Source of the DNA: Bryobacterales bacterium KBS 96
GTDB lineage: Bacteria > Acidobacteriota > Terriglobia > Bryobacterales > Bryobacteraceae
Reading direction: 5' to 3'
DNA: 64,000 nt
Assembly: GCA_000381625.1 (NCBI GenBank)
Contig: KB906767.1
Location: forward strand, 562,729-626,728
Made by a program: the position numbers and the translations under genes. The notes beneath the pieces are model-generated. The model saw nothing but the letters and a program-made list of their open reading frames with translations, did not search any database and was not told the origin of the DNA. Of this stretch, positions 55,713 to 64,000 are shown in pieces (within the stretch, counting starts at the first letter, position 1; the number at the start of each line of letters is the position of its first letter).

Positions 55713-56144
55713 ATGACCGATGCCGCCGAACTGCCCGCCTTCGCTCGATTAGAAGATGAAATTGGCTGGTACGACCGCAAGAGCCGCTATAGCCAACAAA
55801 CGTTCAAAATTCTAAAACTCTGGACGATAGTGATTGCGGCCCTGGTGCCGCTGCTAACCACATTCGGCATTCACGATGCGCGCGTACTGGCGTCGCTGAC
55901 TGCCAGCATTGCCGTAGTGGAAGCAGTGCAGCAGTTGAACCAGTATCAGACGAACTGGATTCTTTATCGCTCCACGTGCGAAGCGCTGAAGCATGAAAAG
56001 TACCTGTATCTATCAACGGCGGGACCATACAGCACCGCATCTGACCGCAAGGTGCTGCTGGCCGAACGGGTCGAGGGCCTGGTTTCGCAAGAGCATGCCA
56101 AGTGGACTTCAAATCGCGAGGAAAAAGGCGAGGGCGCCAAATAG
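55713..56144 (+). CDS. DUF4231/SLATT-like two-TM membrane protein
   Basis: A 143-residue protein matching DUF4231, a member of the SLATT group of two-helix membrane proteins. An N-terminal soluble helix (ARLEDEIGWYDRKSRYSQQTFKI) is followed by two membrane helices (WTIVIAALVPLLTTFG and VLASLTASIAVVEAVQQL). A helical C-terminus (YRSTCEALKHEKYLY) follows. SLATT proteins are proposed membrane effectors in nucleotide-signal-linked conflict systems. The gene starts 118 bases from the divergent TIR-ankyrin gene. The ATG at 55713 is preferred over a longer frame from 55632. Confidence 0.75.
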   Translation: MTDAAELPAFARLEDEIGWYDRKSRYSQQTFKILKLWTIVIAALVPLLTTFGIHDARVLASLTASIAVVEAVQQLNQYQTNWILYRSTCEALKHEKYLYLSTAGPYSTASDRKVLLAERVEGLVSQEHAKWTSNREEKGEGAK

Positions 56145-56176
56145 CCGCTGCGATTGACATGAACTGGCAACAAAAC

Positions 56177-56196
56177 TTTACAATGTACGTTGTAAA
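56177..56196. promoter_or_regulatory. 20-base palindromic operator candidate
   Basis: TTTACAATGTACGTTGTAAA is a palindrome with two central mismatches: TTTACAA is the exact reverse complement of TTGTAAA. It overlaps TACAAT (56179-56184), a likely -10, with TTGACA at 56154-56159 upstream (spacing 19). It includes TACA-x-TGTA, reminiscent of BlaI/MecI operators. The site lies 60 bases before the TonB-domain gene, so it probably controls that gene. Confidence 0.5.
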
Positions 56197-56255
56197 CAGG
56201 ACAGCCTGCGTGTCCGTCCTGAATCACAATTGAGTTTCTGCTCCAGGAGGTGGTT

Positions 56256-56675
56256 GTGTGTCTGAGGAGAGTCCTGCTCACTCTCACGACGGTTGTTCTC
56301 GTATCGACGTTTATCGCGGTTTCGGCGGCTCGCGATGTGACCAAAACCGATGCGAACAAAACCGGGGAAAAGAAGCAAGGCGACCCGATTTACGAGATTG
56401 GCGGCGACGTGAAGCCTCCCAAGCTCGTACACGTCGTGGAGCCGGAATTCAGCGGACACTCAGAGCAAGCATTCGTCAGTGGCGTGGTGAAGATTCAGAT
56501 GATCGTAACGTCGGAGGGCATGCCGAAAGCGCCGAAGGTATTGTCAGGACTTGGCGAGGTCCAGGACAAAAAAGCCGTGGAAGCGGTGGAACAGTGGCGT
56601 TTCAAACCCGCGACGAAAGAAGACAAGCCGGTGAATGTGCGGGTGACGGTGGAAGTCAATTTTCACCTACTGTAA
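56256..56675 (+). CDS. exported TonB C-terminal-domain protein
   Basis: A 139-residue protein. The N-terminus has a signal-type hydrophobic segment (VLLTLTTVVLVSTFIAVSA), then a charged linker (~25-55). The C-terminal ~80 residues are a TonB-C domain (HVVEPEFSGHSEQAFVSGVVKI, then VEQWRFKPATKEDKPVNVRVTVEVNF). TonB-C domains contact outer-membrane receptors such as the two Oar proteins here. Without a long Pro-rich spacer it is not a standard energy transducer. AGGAGG at 56245-56250 places the GTG at 56256 as the start. A palindromic operator lies upstream. Confidence 0.7.
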   Translation: MCLRRVLLTLTTVVLVSTFIAVSAARDVTKTDANKTGEKKQGDPIYEIGGDVKPPKLVHVVEPEFSGHSEQAFVSGVVKIQMIVTSEGMPKAPKVLSGLGEVQDKKAVEAVEQWRFKPATKEDKPVNVRVTVEVNFHLL

Positions 56676-56682
56676 ACGCATT

Positions 56683-57948
56683 TCATCTCATCTGAAGGCA
56701 TTTTTCGAGCGCATCCGCGGCAGCGGCGGCGCCCCGTTCCGTCCGTACCCGTTCCCCAACTTCCCTGGCCCGCGTTTGTAGTGACGCATCCGAAAGCAAC
56801 CGCTGCAGGCGGCCGGCAACCTCATCGACCGTATACTTGCGGCGGCTGATCATGTCGCCCATGCCGAGCCGCATGATACGCATTCCGTTGTCCGGTTGGT
56901 CATGGCTATATGGCATCACGAGGGTCGGCCGGCCGGACAGCATGGCCTGGGCGGTAGTGCCGGCGCCGCCGGAGTGAGCTGTCGCGGCTCCGCGTGGAAA
57001 TAGTTGCGAGTAGGGCGCGTATTCGGCGATAAGAATCTGCTCGTCGGAGCGGATGCCAATTCGGGTTTCGTAATCCAATCCGGCTAATAGAATCGCCCGG
57101 CGTCCCAGTCGCCGGACCGCCGCGGCGCTATTCTCGTAAAACGTTCGCGGATCGAAAACCGCTGAAGAGCCAAGCGTAAAAATGACGGGCGGCTCACCGG
57201 CATTCAGAAATCCCTCGATCTCCGGAGCGAGGCCTCCGGCGTCCGCATTCAGCTTGTCGTAAATGGCAAAGCCCGTGACCGTCACGTTGGCCGGCCAGTC
57301 CGGCTGCGGAGCGGCCAGCAATGGCGAGAAACAGGCGAGCGTGCCCCAGGGCGAGAACTGATCGCCAAAGACGGGAGATCGCGAGGGCAGCAGGCCCAAC
57401 TCCCTGCGTATAACTTGAACTGGCCGCAACCACCGCGCCGTGATGCCGCGCAGCATGCAGAAGATGGCGCGCGCAATTACGGGCGATAACCGGGGAAGAG
57501 ACCCAAACTGCGGAAAATAAGGCGGATCTGTCGCTGAAAAGAAGATGGCCGGTTGCAACGCAATCGAGATCCAGCGTTTCTTCAACAACTCCGCGACAAT
57601 GGGCGTCGCGAACATGGCGATGTGGCTCACCAGTAGATCGGCGCCCTCTGCCGCCGCCATCACATCTTCAAGCGAATCACGCAGGGCAGGCATCAGCATC
57701 TCGCGAAACAGAAACTCCGGCCCGCGGTGGGCATGCATCACCTTCGCAACCATTTCGGACCTATCCCCGAAATTCTCCAGATCCGGACGGACGGAGGCGA
57801 ATTGGATGCCTTCGCTCTCCACTTTTTCGCGATAGAGATTGGTCGACGCAATTACCGCATCGTAACCGCGTCGTTTCATCTCGATAGCGATCGCCAGATA
57901 AGGATGCAGGTCGCCCAGCGAACCAAAGGTTGTGAAGACGATGCGCAT
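56683..57948 (-). CDS. MGT/GT1-type glycosyltransferase
   Basis: A 421-residue glycosyltransferase of the UGT/macrolide (GT1) family. The N-terminus FGSLGDLHPYLAIA is the typical acceptor-domain opening, and the C-terminus has the donor motif HSGGAGTTAQAMLSGRPTLVMPYSHDQPDNG (part of the PSPG-like region) near residue 330. It transfers a sugar from an NDP-sugar to a lipid, sterol or small molecule. The ATG at 57948 follows GAGGAG. No biosynthetic partners lie next to it; it converges on the TonB-domain gene. Confidence 0.85.
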   Translation of the reverse strand: MRIVFTTFGSLGDLHPYLAIAIEMKRRGYDAVIASTNLYREKVESEGIQFASVRPDLENFGDRSEMVAKVMHAHRGPEFLFREMLMPALRDSLEDVMAAAEGADLLVSHIAMFATPIVAELLKKRWISIALQPAIFFSATDPPYFPQFGSLPRLSPVIARAIFCMLRGITARWLRPVQVIRRELGLLPSRSPVFGDQFSPWGTLACFSPLLAAPQPDWPANVTVTGFAIYDKLNADAGGLAPEIEGFLNAGEPPVIFTLGSSAVFDPRTFYENSAAAVRRLGRRAILLAGLDYETRIGIRSDEQILIAEYAPYSQLFPRGAATAHSGGAGTTAQAMLSGRPTLVMPYSHDQPDNGMRIMRLGMGDMISRRKYTVDEVAGRLQRLLSDASLQTRAREVGERVRTERGAAAAADALEKCLQMR

Positions 57949-58073
57949 GCTCCTCTACAGCTTGACAGAGGCGGACGTCCTGTATCTGGCGAAAACCCCG
58001 GACGCCTTGATACACTACATCGCATCCAAACGTCCAGCTCTGTATCGAACGAACGACGGCGCTCCGCATCTCG

Positions 58074-58099
58074 TATAGGGACCGGACATGCCCGGCTCG
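58074..58099. repeat. palindromic repeat family 2, copy 3
   Basis: TATAGGGACCGGACATGCCCGGCTC is a diverged copy of the palindromes at 42872 and 50217, sharing the TATAGG leader and a CATGCC core. It ends next to the ribosome binding site of the protein kinase gene. Confidence 0.45.
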
Positions 58100-58112
58100 T
58101 GGAGAGGTGCTC

Positions 58113-60842
58113 GTGAATCTTCGCGTCAACAGCCGTTTGGGGCCTTACGAGATACTCGCGCCGCTGGGCGCCGGCGGAATGGGCGAAGTCTATCGTGCTC
58201 GCGACCCGCGCCTGGGCCGCGAAGTCGCGGTGAAGGTCCTTCGCGAGGATCTTTCGAGCCAGGCAGATGGCCGTGCCCGCTTTGCGATTGAGGCCAAGGC
58301 GATCGCGGCCCTGAACCATCCGAACATCGTTTCCATTTTCGATTTCGGCGCGGTCGACGGCGTCGATTACATGGTCAGCGAACTCATCGACGGCGAATCG
58401 CTGCGCTCGCTGGTGAAGCGCGGCCCTGTTCCGGTTCGAAAATTACTGGATATCGCGGTTCAGATCGCCGACGGACTCGCGGCGGCGCATGCGCTCGGCA
58501 TCGCGCATCGCGACCTGAAGCCCGAAAACATTATGCTGACCGCAGATGGCCGCGTGAAGATTTTGGATTTCGGAATCGCGCGTTGGGTAGACCAGCCGCG
58601 TGGTCCGTTGAGAGCCGACGATAGTACGTTAACCGTTCACCGCACCGCTCCCGGCACGATTCTGGGCACTGCGACCTATATGAGTCCGGAGCAGGCGCGC
58701 GGTGAGGCGGTGGATTATCGTTCCGACCAGTTCTCATTCGGACTCATCGTTTATGAGCTCACGTCGGGCAAGCCTCCGTTCGAAAGAGCCAGCACAATCG
58801 AAACTCTCGCCGCTATCGTGCGAGACGAGCCGCCGCAGATCGACGCGAAACTGCCTGCTCCTCTGCTTTGGATTGTCGATCGATGTCTGGCGAAAGACCC
58901 TCCACAGCGTTACGACTCCACGCGCGATCTCTACAGCGAGCTGCGGGCCGTCCGCGATCATTTATCGGACGCCTACGTGTCGGCCGCCCTACCGGCGCCG
59001 GCCGGCGGCAGCGCAATCAAACGCTCGCGCATGCTAGCCGTGGCCGCTATTCTGCCGTGGATATTGCTTGCGGCGGTTATCGTGATTCTGTTTAGCCGCG
59101 ATGCTGGGCAGAACCTGACGAACGATCGATACGCTCCGTTCTCCATGCGTCCCGAAGGCCAATACGCTCCTGTTTGGTCGCCGGACGGAAAGGCCGTGGC
59201 CTACACAGGCATGGTGCAGGGCATACCACGTATCCTTGTCCGCTACCGCAACTCACCGCTCGCCACGACGCTCGATGCCGGCCTTGGTTGGGCGCGCCCG
59301 GTGCGTTGGTCTCGCGATAACAATCGCATCTTCTTCGTGGGACCGGCAAACGACGCTTCAGACGGCGACGGAGCCGCCCTATATTCGGTGGCTGTCGTCG
59401 GCGGCGAACCCGAGCGGATTATTGAAATCCCGAGATACCCGAATGCTTCCTTAGACATTTCCCCGGACAATCAGGCTCTGGCCGTATCGGTTTTTGGGCG
59501 GCTCAACGGGGCGAAGGCTACAGTTCTGATCTCATCGCCTCTAGGCTCGCCGTTGCGGCAATATGAGCCGGACCCATTTGCGAGTAATCGTTTCTACAGT
59601 CACCCCCGTTTGAAATTCTCGCCCGACGGTAAACATCTCCTTTTGATACGTAGTCCGGATGGACGCAAGGAAGAAGCCTGGCTGCTACCGTACCCGCCAA
59701 GCCGGCAGACTCCGCGACATACATTAGAAGCTCTGCCGGATCAGCGATTCACGCGAGATTTCTCGTGGATGCCCGACAGCCGCCATATCGCGCTGTCGAT
59801 GGACTTCCGCGGCGGCCAACACGAAGGACATCTCTGGATTGCCGATACCATGTCGAAGCGCGCGTATCAAATCACCGGAGGCACGTCTTCGGAGAACGAC
59901 GTGGCGGTTTCGCCCGATGGCGAGAGCATTATTTACTCGGCGGTCTCGAATGATTTGAATATAGTCTCGGTTTCGCTTACCGGCGCAACAGCGAGTAAGT
60001 TGATTGCGACAGATCGTAACGAGAGTATGCCTTCGTGGTCCGGAAAAAACGCGGAACTGGCTTACGTCACTGACAGAAACGGCCCACCGGAAATCTGGAT
60101 GAAGGCCCATGATGGCACGGAAAGGCCGCTCGTCACCCAGAAGGATTTTGGAGCCAGTCAGACGCTTCTGCTCGCAAACCCATCTCTTTCGCCCGACGGG
60201 CAGAGAATCGTCTTTACGCGGCAATCCGGAGAAGGCCGAATCCGCAATTGGATCATGTCGCTGTCGGGCGGAGCGCCCCAGCCGCTCGACGATTCCGGCA
60301 ACGATGCCGAATATAGCGGCTCCTGGTCTCCAAAGACCAATCGCTTTGTTTATCTTGCCGTAAACGGGTCGTCGACATCACTCGTTATCGCAAAAATTGG
60401 GAGCACGGAAAAGCCGGTGTCGATCCGGAAAGGGGTCGCCGCCAAGCTTCCGGACTGGTCTCCGGCGGGGAACGGCATCGCTTTTGAAGACGATCGCGAT
60501 GGATGGGACGTGATCACGCCCGATGGCAAGAACCTTCGGCATTTAGGGAAGATTCCGACAGACTATCTGGTCTTTGCCAAGAACGGCAAAACGCTCTTTG
60601 GCCTTCGTCCCGAAGGGAACAAGTCCGTGCTGTTCTCCATCGATCTCGCGACGCTCCGGATGAAGACCATCGGTGAACTTGATAAAGACATGGCGCCTCG
60701 AAGCGATTTTTATCCTGGCGTCCGCTTCAGTCTTTCGCCCGATGGCGACAGCATCGCTTACACGACTGAACAGGACAAATCGAATTTGTGGGTGCTGCAA
60801 GGATTTCGCCAACCCGGATTATTATCACGCCTCGGATTGTGA
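58113..60842 (+). CDS. Ser/Thr protein kinase with PD40/TolB-like propeller
   Basis: A ~909-residue membrane kinase. The N-terminal kinase domain (~10-270) has the P-loop LGAGGMGEVYRA, the lysine in VAVKVL, catalytic HRDLKPEN, DFGIA and MSPEQ, all intact. A single membrane helix (AILPWILLAAVIVILF) near residue 320 precedes an extracytoplasmic beta-propeller of WD40/PD40 units (repeated W-S-P-D-G-K and S-P-D-G-x motifs). This layout is common in Acidobacteriota and suggests signal sensing outside the inner membrane. GTG at 58113 follows GGAGAGG at 58101-58107; a GTG at 58107 is an alternative. Confidence 0.9.
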   Translation: MNLRVNSRLGPYEILAPLGAGGMGEVYRARDPRLGREVAVKVLREDLSSQADGRARFAIEAKAIAALNHPNIVSIFDFGAVDGVDYMVSELIDGESLRSLVKRGPVPVRKLLDIAVQIADGLAAAHALGIAHRDLKPENIMLTADGRVKILDFGIARWVDQPRGPLRADDSTLTVHRTAPGTILGTATYMSPEQARGEAVDYRSDQFSFGLIVYELTSGKPPFERASTIETLAAIVRDEPPQIDAKLPAPLLWIVDRCLAKDPPQRYDSTRDLYSELRAVRDHLSDAYVSAALPAPAGGSAIKRSRMLAVAAILPWILLAAVIVILFSRDAGQNLTNDRYAPFSMRPEGQYAPVWSPDGKAVAYTGMVQGIPRILVRYRNSPLATTLDAGLGWARPVRWSRDNNRIFFVGPANDASDGDGAALYSVAVVGGEPERIIEIPRYPNASLDISPDNQALAVSVFGRLNGAKATVLISSPLGSPLRQYEPDPFASNRFYSHPRLKFSPDGKHLLLIRSPDGRKEEAWLLPYPPSRQTPRHTLEALPDQRFTRDFSWMPDSRHIALSMDFRGGQHEGHLWIADTMSKRAYQITGGTSSENDVAVSPDGESIIYSAVSNDLNIVSVSLTGATASKLIATDRNESMPSWSGKNAELAYVTDRNGPPEIWMKAHDGTERPLVTQKDFGASQTLLLANPSLSPDGQRIVFTRQSGEGRIRNWIMSLSGGAPQPLDDSGNDAEYSGSWSPKTNRFVYLAVNGSSTSLVIAKIGSTEKPVSIRKGVAAKLPDWSPAGNGIAFEDDRDGWDVITPDGKNLRHLGKIPTDYLVFAKNGKTLFGLRPEGNKSVLFSIDLATLRMKTIGELDKDMAPRSDFYPGVRFSLSPDGDSIAYTTEQDKSNLWVLQGFRQPGLLSRLGL

Positions 60843-60859
60843 ATGCCGCAGGCTCCCAT

Positions 60860-61615
60860 TTATCCGCGGCCAACGAATGGCATCTTAGTGGCCATCACGG
60901 TCATAAATTCCACGTTGGCGTCCAAGGGCAGACTTGCCATGTACAGAACCGCGTCCGCCACGTGCCGCACGTCCATGCGCGGCTCAATTACGACCGTGCC
61001 ATTTGCTTGACGGACGCCATTCGCCATGCGCTCGCTCATTTTGGTGGCCGCGTTTCCGATATCGATTTGACCGCAGGCGATATCGTATTTGCGGCCGTCG
61101 AGCGAAATGCTCTTTGTCAGGCCGGTAATTGCGTGCTTCGTGGCTGTATAGGGCGCGGAATCGGGCCTCGGCGCGTGCGCGGAAATAGAGCCGTTATTGA
61201 TAATGCGGCCGCCGTGCGGTTCCTGCGCCTTCATCAGCTTGATGGCTTCCTGGGCGCAGAGAAATGCGCCTGTCAGATTCACGCTGACGACGGCGTTCCA
61301 TTGCTCATAAGTAAGATCTTCCATCGGGATGCCTGGGGCGTTGATGCCAGCGTTATTGAACAGAAGATCCAGACGTCCGAATGCGTCCTTCGCTTTGGCG
61401 AACAGCGCTCGTACTGCCTCGGGAACAGCGACATCCGTCGGCACAGCAAGCATTTCAGAACCCGTGGCTTGAACCGCGGCGGCTGTTGCCTCCAGTTCCG
61501 CCGCGCGCCGTCCGGCAAGCACGACCGAATATCCGGCGCCTTGCAACGCCAGAGCGACAGCACGCCCGATGCCGCTGCCCGCCCCGGTCACCACGGCGAT
61601 TTTCGGCATTGTCAT
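60860..61615 (-). CDS. classical SDR oxidoreductase
   Basis: A ~251-residue short-chain dehydrogenase/reductase with the TGAGSGIG cofactor site, NNAG, and the catalytic Ser-Tyr-Lys set in [10 protein letters not shown]...YTATK (standard YxxxK). The substrate is unknown; 3-oxoacyl, sugar or alcohol substrates are all possible. The ATG at 61615 has AAGGGG eight bases upstream; the frame continues to a GTG at 61624. It converges on the kinase gene (17-base gap) and has no evident operon partners. Confidence 0.85.
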   Translation of the reverse strand: MTMPKIAVVTGAGSGIGRAVALALQGAGYSVVLAGRRAAELEATAAAVQATGSEMLAVPTDVAVPEAVRALFAKAKDAFGRLDLLFNNAGINAPGIPMEDLTYEQWNAVVSVNLTGAFLCAQEAIKLMKAQEPHGGRIINNGSISAHAPRPDSAPYTATKHAITGLTKSISLDGRKYDIACGQIDIGNAATKMSERMANGVRQANGTVVIEPRMDVRHVADAVLYMASLPLDANVEFMTVMATKMPFVGRG

Positions 61616-61968
61616 TTGATGCACCCCTTCGTCATGCGAATTTCGGCTCCCGGCTTCAATGCCACTTCCGTAAAGTAAGACCTAAGCCCACTAAATTCCC
61701 AGCGCCTACCCCGTCGATTTCCGTTCGGTTGAAGACGTCTTTCGACACGCGCACTCACGTGCGGCGGCTCTGCTTCCGGGTAACCTCGGCGCGGAGCCGC
61801 CTTGCGTCAGCAAGCGGGTTTTCCGGAGGCCGTGTAATAACGCCCGGTCACCTGCACCGAACCGCGACCGTGAGGGAGCGGACTTTTTTATCGGCGCCGC
61901 CGACCGAGCGGACTGCGGACTGCGATGCTTCTGCGGCGCCTTTACGGAAAACAGTAAGCGACATTGAC
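61616..61968. other. intergenic region, 353 bases
   Basis: This spacer lies between the SDR gene and the MFS gene on the same strand. It contains a family 1 inverted repeat (61757-61817). I see no coding frame or RNA gene in the rest. Confidence 0.5.
61757..61817. repeat. short inverted repeat family 1, third unit
   Basis: GGCGGCTC (61763-61770) is the reverse complement of GAGCCGCC (61794-61801), followed by TTGCGTCAGCAAGCG. The 13-base GAGCCGCCTTGCG core and the flanking CAGCAAGCG match the copies at 39766-39873. Confidence 0.6.
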
Positions 61969-63240
61969 TCACGATTTTGCGCCCGCTTCCACCGGAGCCG
62001 AATGAATGCCGGCAGTCCGCAGATTCGGCAAAAATCCGGTCAGCAGGCCAATCAGCGGAAGAAAAGAACAGACGCGATACACAAAATGAATGTCCGTGAA
62101 ATCCGCGAGTTCTCCTAGGACTGCCGCGCCGATGCCTGCCATGCCAAAGGCGAATCCGAAGAAAAGACCTGAGATCATCCCGACCTTGCCTGGAAGCAGT
62201 TCTTGGGCATAGACCAGAATCGCCGAGAACGCGGAGGCGAGAATCAGGCCGATCACCACGCTCAGGATCGAGGTCCAGAGGAGATTAGCGTACGGCAGCG
62301 CAACGGTAAATGGAAGCACGCCGAGGATCGAGCACCAAATGACAAGCTTCCGCCCGGCACGATCGCCAATCGGGCCGCCAATGATGGTTCCGGCCGCGAC
62401 CGCGCCCAGAAACAGGAAGAGGTGAATCTGAGCGCTTTGCACAGTTACGTGAAACGTGTTCATCAGATAAAACGTGTAGTAGCTGGTGAAGCTCGCGAGA
62501 TAGAAATATTTCGAAAATATCAGAGCGATCAAAACCGCGAGCGATATCACAATTTTCCGTCTGGGCAGGAGAGCATGCTCGTGTAAATGTTTCGAGCGGC
62601 TCTTACTCAGCTCGTGGCTTTTGTACCAGCGCCCGACATTCGTCAAAACAAAGATTCCGAGCAAAGCGGCTATCGAGAACCATGCGACGCTGGACTGGCC
62701 GAGCGGAAGCACGATGAACGCGGCCAGTAGAGGCCCTAGCGAGGAACCCAAATTTCCGCCAACCTGAAACACCGACTGAGCGAGTCCCAATTGGCCGCCG
62801 GAAGCCATCCGGGCGACGCGGGACGATTCCGGATGAAATACGGAAGACCCCATGCCCATCAGCGCCGCCGCGCAGAGAAGAATCCCGAAATGCGGAGCGA
62901 TCGCCAGCAGAACCAAGCCGGTGAGTGTGAATCCCATCCCAACCGGCAACGAATAGGGTTGGGGGCGGCGATCCGTATACAAGCCGACCAGCGGTTGCAA
63001 AAGAGATGCCGTAAGCTGATATGTCAGCGTGATGAGGCCCACCTGCCCGAAATCCAGGCGAAACGAACTCTTCAAAATGGGATAAATCGCTGGAAGCAGC
63101 GATTGCATCATGTCGTTCAGAAGGTGGCAGAAGCTAATCGCCGCCAAAACCGGAAAGATAGTGTTCGGATTCGGCTGCGGTACTGGAGGAACTCTTGCAA
63201 GCTCAAAATGGCCTTGGTTGCCATAGCCCTCAGTCTTCAT
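61969..63240 (-). CDS. MFS exporter, fosmidomycin-resistance (Fsr)-like
   Basis: A 423-residue MFS transporter with about 12 membrane helices. ISFCHLLNDMMQSLLPAIYPILK in helix 1 and MGMGSSVFHPESSRVA in the middle match the Fsr/AraJ-like exporter group (FHPE is a family hallmark). Relatives confer resistance to fosmidomycin or export small molecules. The ATG at 63240 has AAGG upstream. It lies between an SDR and a DedA-rhodanese gene on the same strand; the substrate is unknown. Confidence 0.85.
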   Translation of the reverse strand: MKTEGYGNQGHFELARVPPVPQPNPNTIFPVLAAISFCHLLNDMMQSLLPAIYPILKSSFRLDFGQVGLITLTYQLTASLLQPLVGLYTDRRPQPYSLPVGMGFTLTGLVLLAIAPHFGILLCAAALMGMGSSVFHPESSRVARMASGGQLGLAQSVFQVGGNLGSSLGPLLAAFIVLPLGQSSVAWFSIAALLGIFVLTNVGRWYKSHELSKSRSKHLHEHALLPRRKIVISLAVLIALIFSKYFYLASFTSYYTFYLMNTFHVTVQSAQIHLFLFLGAVAAGTIIGGPIGDRAGRKLVIWCSILGVLPFTVALPYANLLWTSILSVVIGLILASAFSAILVYAQELLPGKVGMISGLFFGFAFGMAGIGAAVLGELADFTDIHFVYRVCSFLPLIGLLTGFLPNLRTAGIHSAPVEAGAKS

Positions 63241-63268
63241 TGTATTAGGACCTTCAACTTAATCTCTT

Positions 63269-64000
63269 TCACGCCTCTGGCGCCGCATCGACGGATAAAT
63301 TCGCCTCGCCGTCATCGCCGCTCGACGGCGCGGGAACCGGTTCAACCGGGTAGCCTTTTTCCCGCCAGGCTTCCAGTCCTCCCGCGAGCGGACGCACTTT
63401 GCGGATGCCGGCCTTCTTGAGTTGCAGCGCTAACCGGGCGCTTGTGGCTTCGTTCGGGCAAGTGCAGTAGAGAATAATTTCCCGGTCGCGCGGAATACTC
63501 TGAGCACCCGAGCGCAGGTCGTCGGGACGAATCACCACTGCTCCCGCGAGCTTTAACCCTTCACGTTCGACCTCGGCCGGGTGGCGCAGATCGATCACTG
63601 TGAGACTTTCGCCTGCATCGAGCGAGCGGCGCAATTCTTCGGGCGTAATCCTATCGATGCGGAGCTGCCGCAGCAGCCGCCGGCGCTGCACATATTTGAA
63701 TGCCAAATAAAGCCCGATTAGCGCCAACGCGACAATGCCGGCTCTCCGCCCCAGTAACCCAAGAGCTTCGATGACAGCGCTGACTTGCCGGTGAAATAGA
63801 AAGCCGGCCAGAAGATAAGCCCCGCTCCAGAGGAGCGTGCCGCCGGCATCCGCGAGCAAAAAGCGCCAGCGCGGCATTCGGATGAGTCCGGAAAGCGGCA
63901 TGGCGACGAGTCCCATCCCGGGCACAAACTTTGTGAATAGCAGCGCCCACGCTCCGCGCTGGCTGAATGTGCTCTCCGTCTTTCGCACGCAGGTATCCGG
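63269..64000 (-). CDS. DedA-family membrane protein fused to rhodanese domain (partial, 5' end missing)
   Basis: This is the C-terminal ~243 residues of a longer protein whose start lies right of the window. The frame is open to the edge and the residues PDTCVRKTESTF at the edge match the interior of DedA proteins. The DedA part has FTKFVPGMGLVAMPLSGLIRM and two to three membrane helices. A rhodanese domain (~120-220) follows, with TVIDLRHPAEVE and the active-site Cys in ILYCTCPNE. DedA proteins act in membrane lipid/proton homeostasis; the rhodanese would transfer sulfur or sense redox state. The ORF start shown at 63988 is internal. Confidence 0.8.
   Translation of the reverse strand, partial: PDTCVRKTESTFSQRGAWALLFTKFVPGMGLVAMPLSGLIRMPRWRFLLADAGGTLLWSGAYLLAGFLFHRQVSAVIEALGLLGRRAGIVALALIGLYLAFKYVQRRRLLRQLRIDRITPEELRRSLDAGESLTVIDLRHPAEVEREGLKLAGAVVIRPDDLRSGAQSIPRDREIILYCTCPNEATSARLALQLKKAGIRKVRPLAGGLEAWREKGYPVEPVPAPSSGDDGEANLSVDAAPEA

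Overview
The window looks like chromosomal DNA of a free-living, metabolically versatile member of the Acidobacteriota (Solibacter/Bryobacter-like). This is inferred from gene families, not from a marker gene. The pointers are two ~1,100-residue Oar-type outer-membrane receptors with an N-terminal carboxypeptidase-regulatory-like domain, a Ser/Thr kinase with a PD40/TolB-like propeller, a TonB C-terminal-domain protein, a PEGA protein, and high-50s GC by eye. I found no rRNA, tRNA, CRISPR array, insertion sequence or prophage.

Left part (1-18.9 kb). After a partial MFS transporter, a thioesterase and a CNNM/CBS protein comes a divergent biosynthetic cluster. A strong sigma70-like promoter (12560-12588) drives an eight-gene minus-strand operon (12551 to 2371): a SyrB2-type Fe(II)/2-oxoglutarate halogenase, a GT4 glycosyltransferase, a FabL-type enoyl-ACP reductase, an acyl-AMP ligase/ACP/acyltransferase-like fusion, a NodU-type carbamoyltransferase, a FabZ-like dehydratase, a flavin monooxygenase and an NAD-dependent epimerase. 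Head-to-head with it, four overlapping plus-strand genes (12616-17885) encode an NTF2-like protein, a GT9-like protein, an alpha/alpha-toroid protein and a fusion of an isoprenoid-synthase-like domain with a zinc-ribbon methyltransferase. The fusion appears to start at a CTG codon. A polyprenyl diphosphate synthase follows. The genes suggest a chlorinated, carbamoylated, glycosylated lipid or meroterpenoid; that product is inference.

Middle (19.3-36 kb). Three adjacent beta-rich proteins of unknown family lead into a glycosyltransferase. Next come a DUF4185 protein, a PIG-L deacetylase and a DXD glycosyltransferase, then an ACP with a C-terminal zinc ribbon coupled to a double ketosynthase in which the second half has lost its active-site cysteine. 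PEGA, LssY_C/beta-barrel, secreted and BON-domain envelope proteins follow.

Right part (36-64 kb). An Oar-type receptor is followed by copper-handling genes (TolC-like channel, Tat-exported multicopper oxidase with a Met-rich tail, His-rich exported protein) and a tightly overlapping nitrate-assimilation operon (DmsBC-like electron-transfer fusion, NasA, NirB, NirD). Then come a second Oar receptor, a TIR-membrane-ankyrin protein divergent from a DUF4231/SLATT protein, a TonB-domain protein behind a palindromic operator, an MGT-type glycosyltransferase, the Ser/Thr kinase, an SDR, an Fsr-like MFS exporter and a partial DedA-rhodanese fusion. Two small palindromic repeat families sit between genes.
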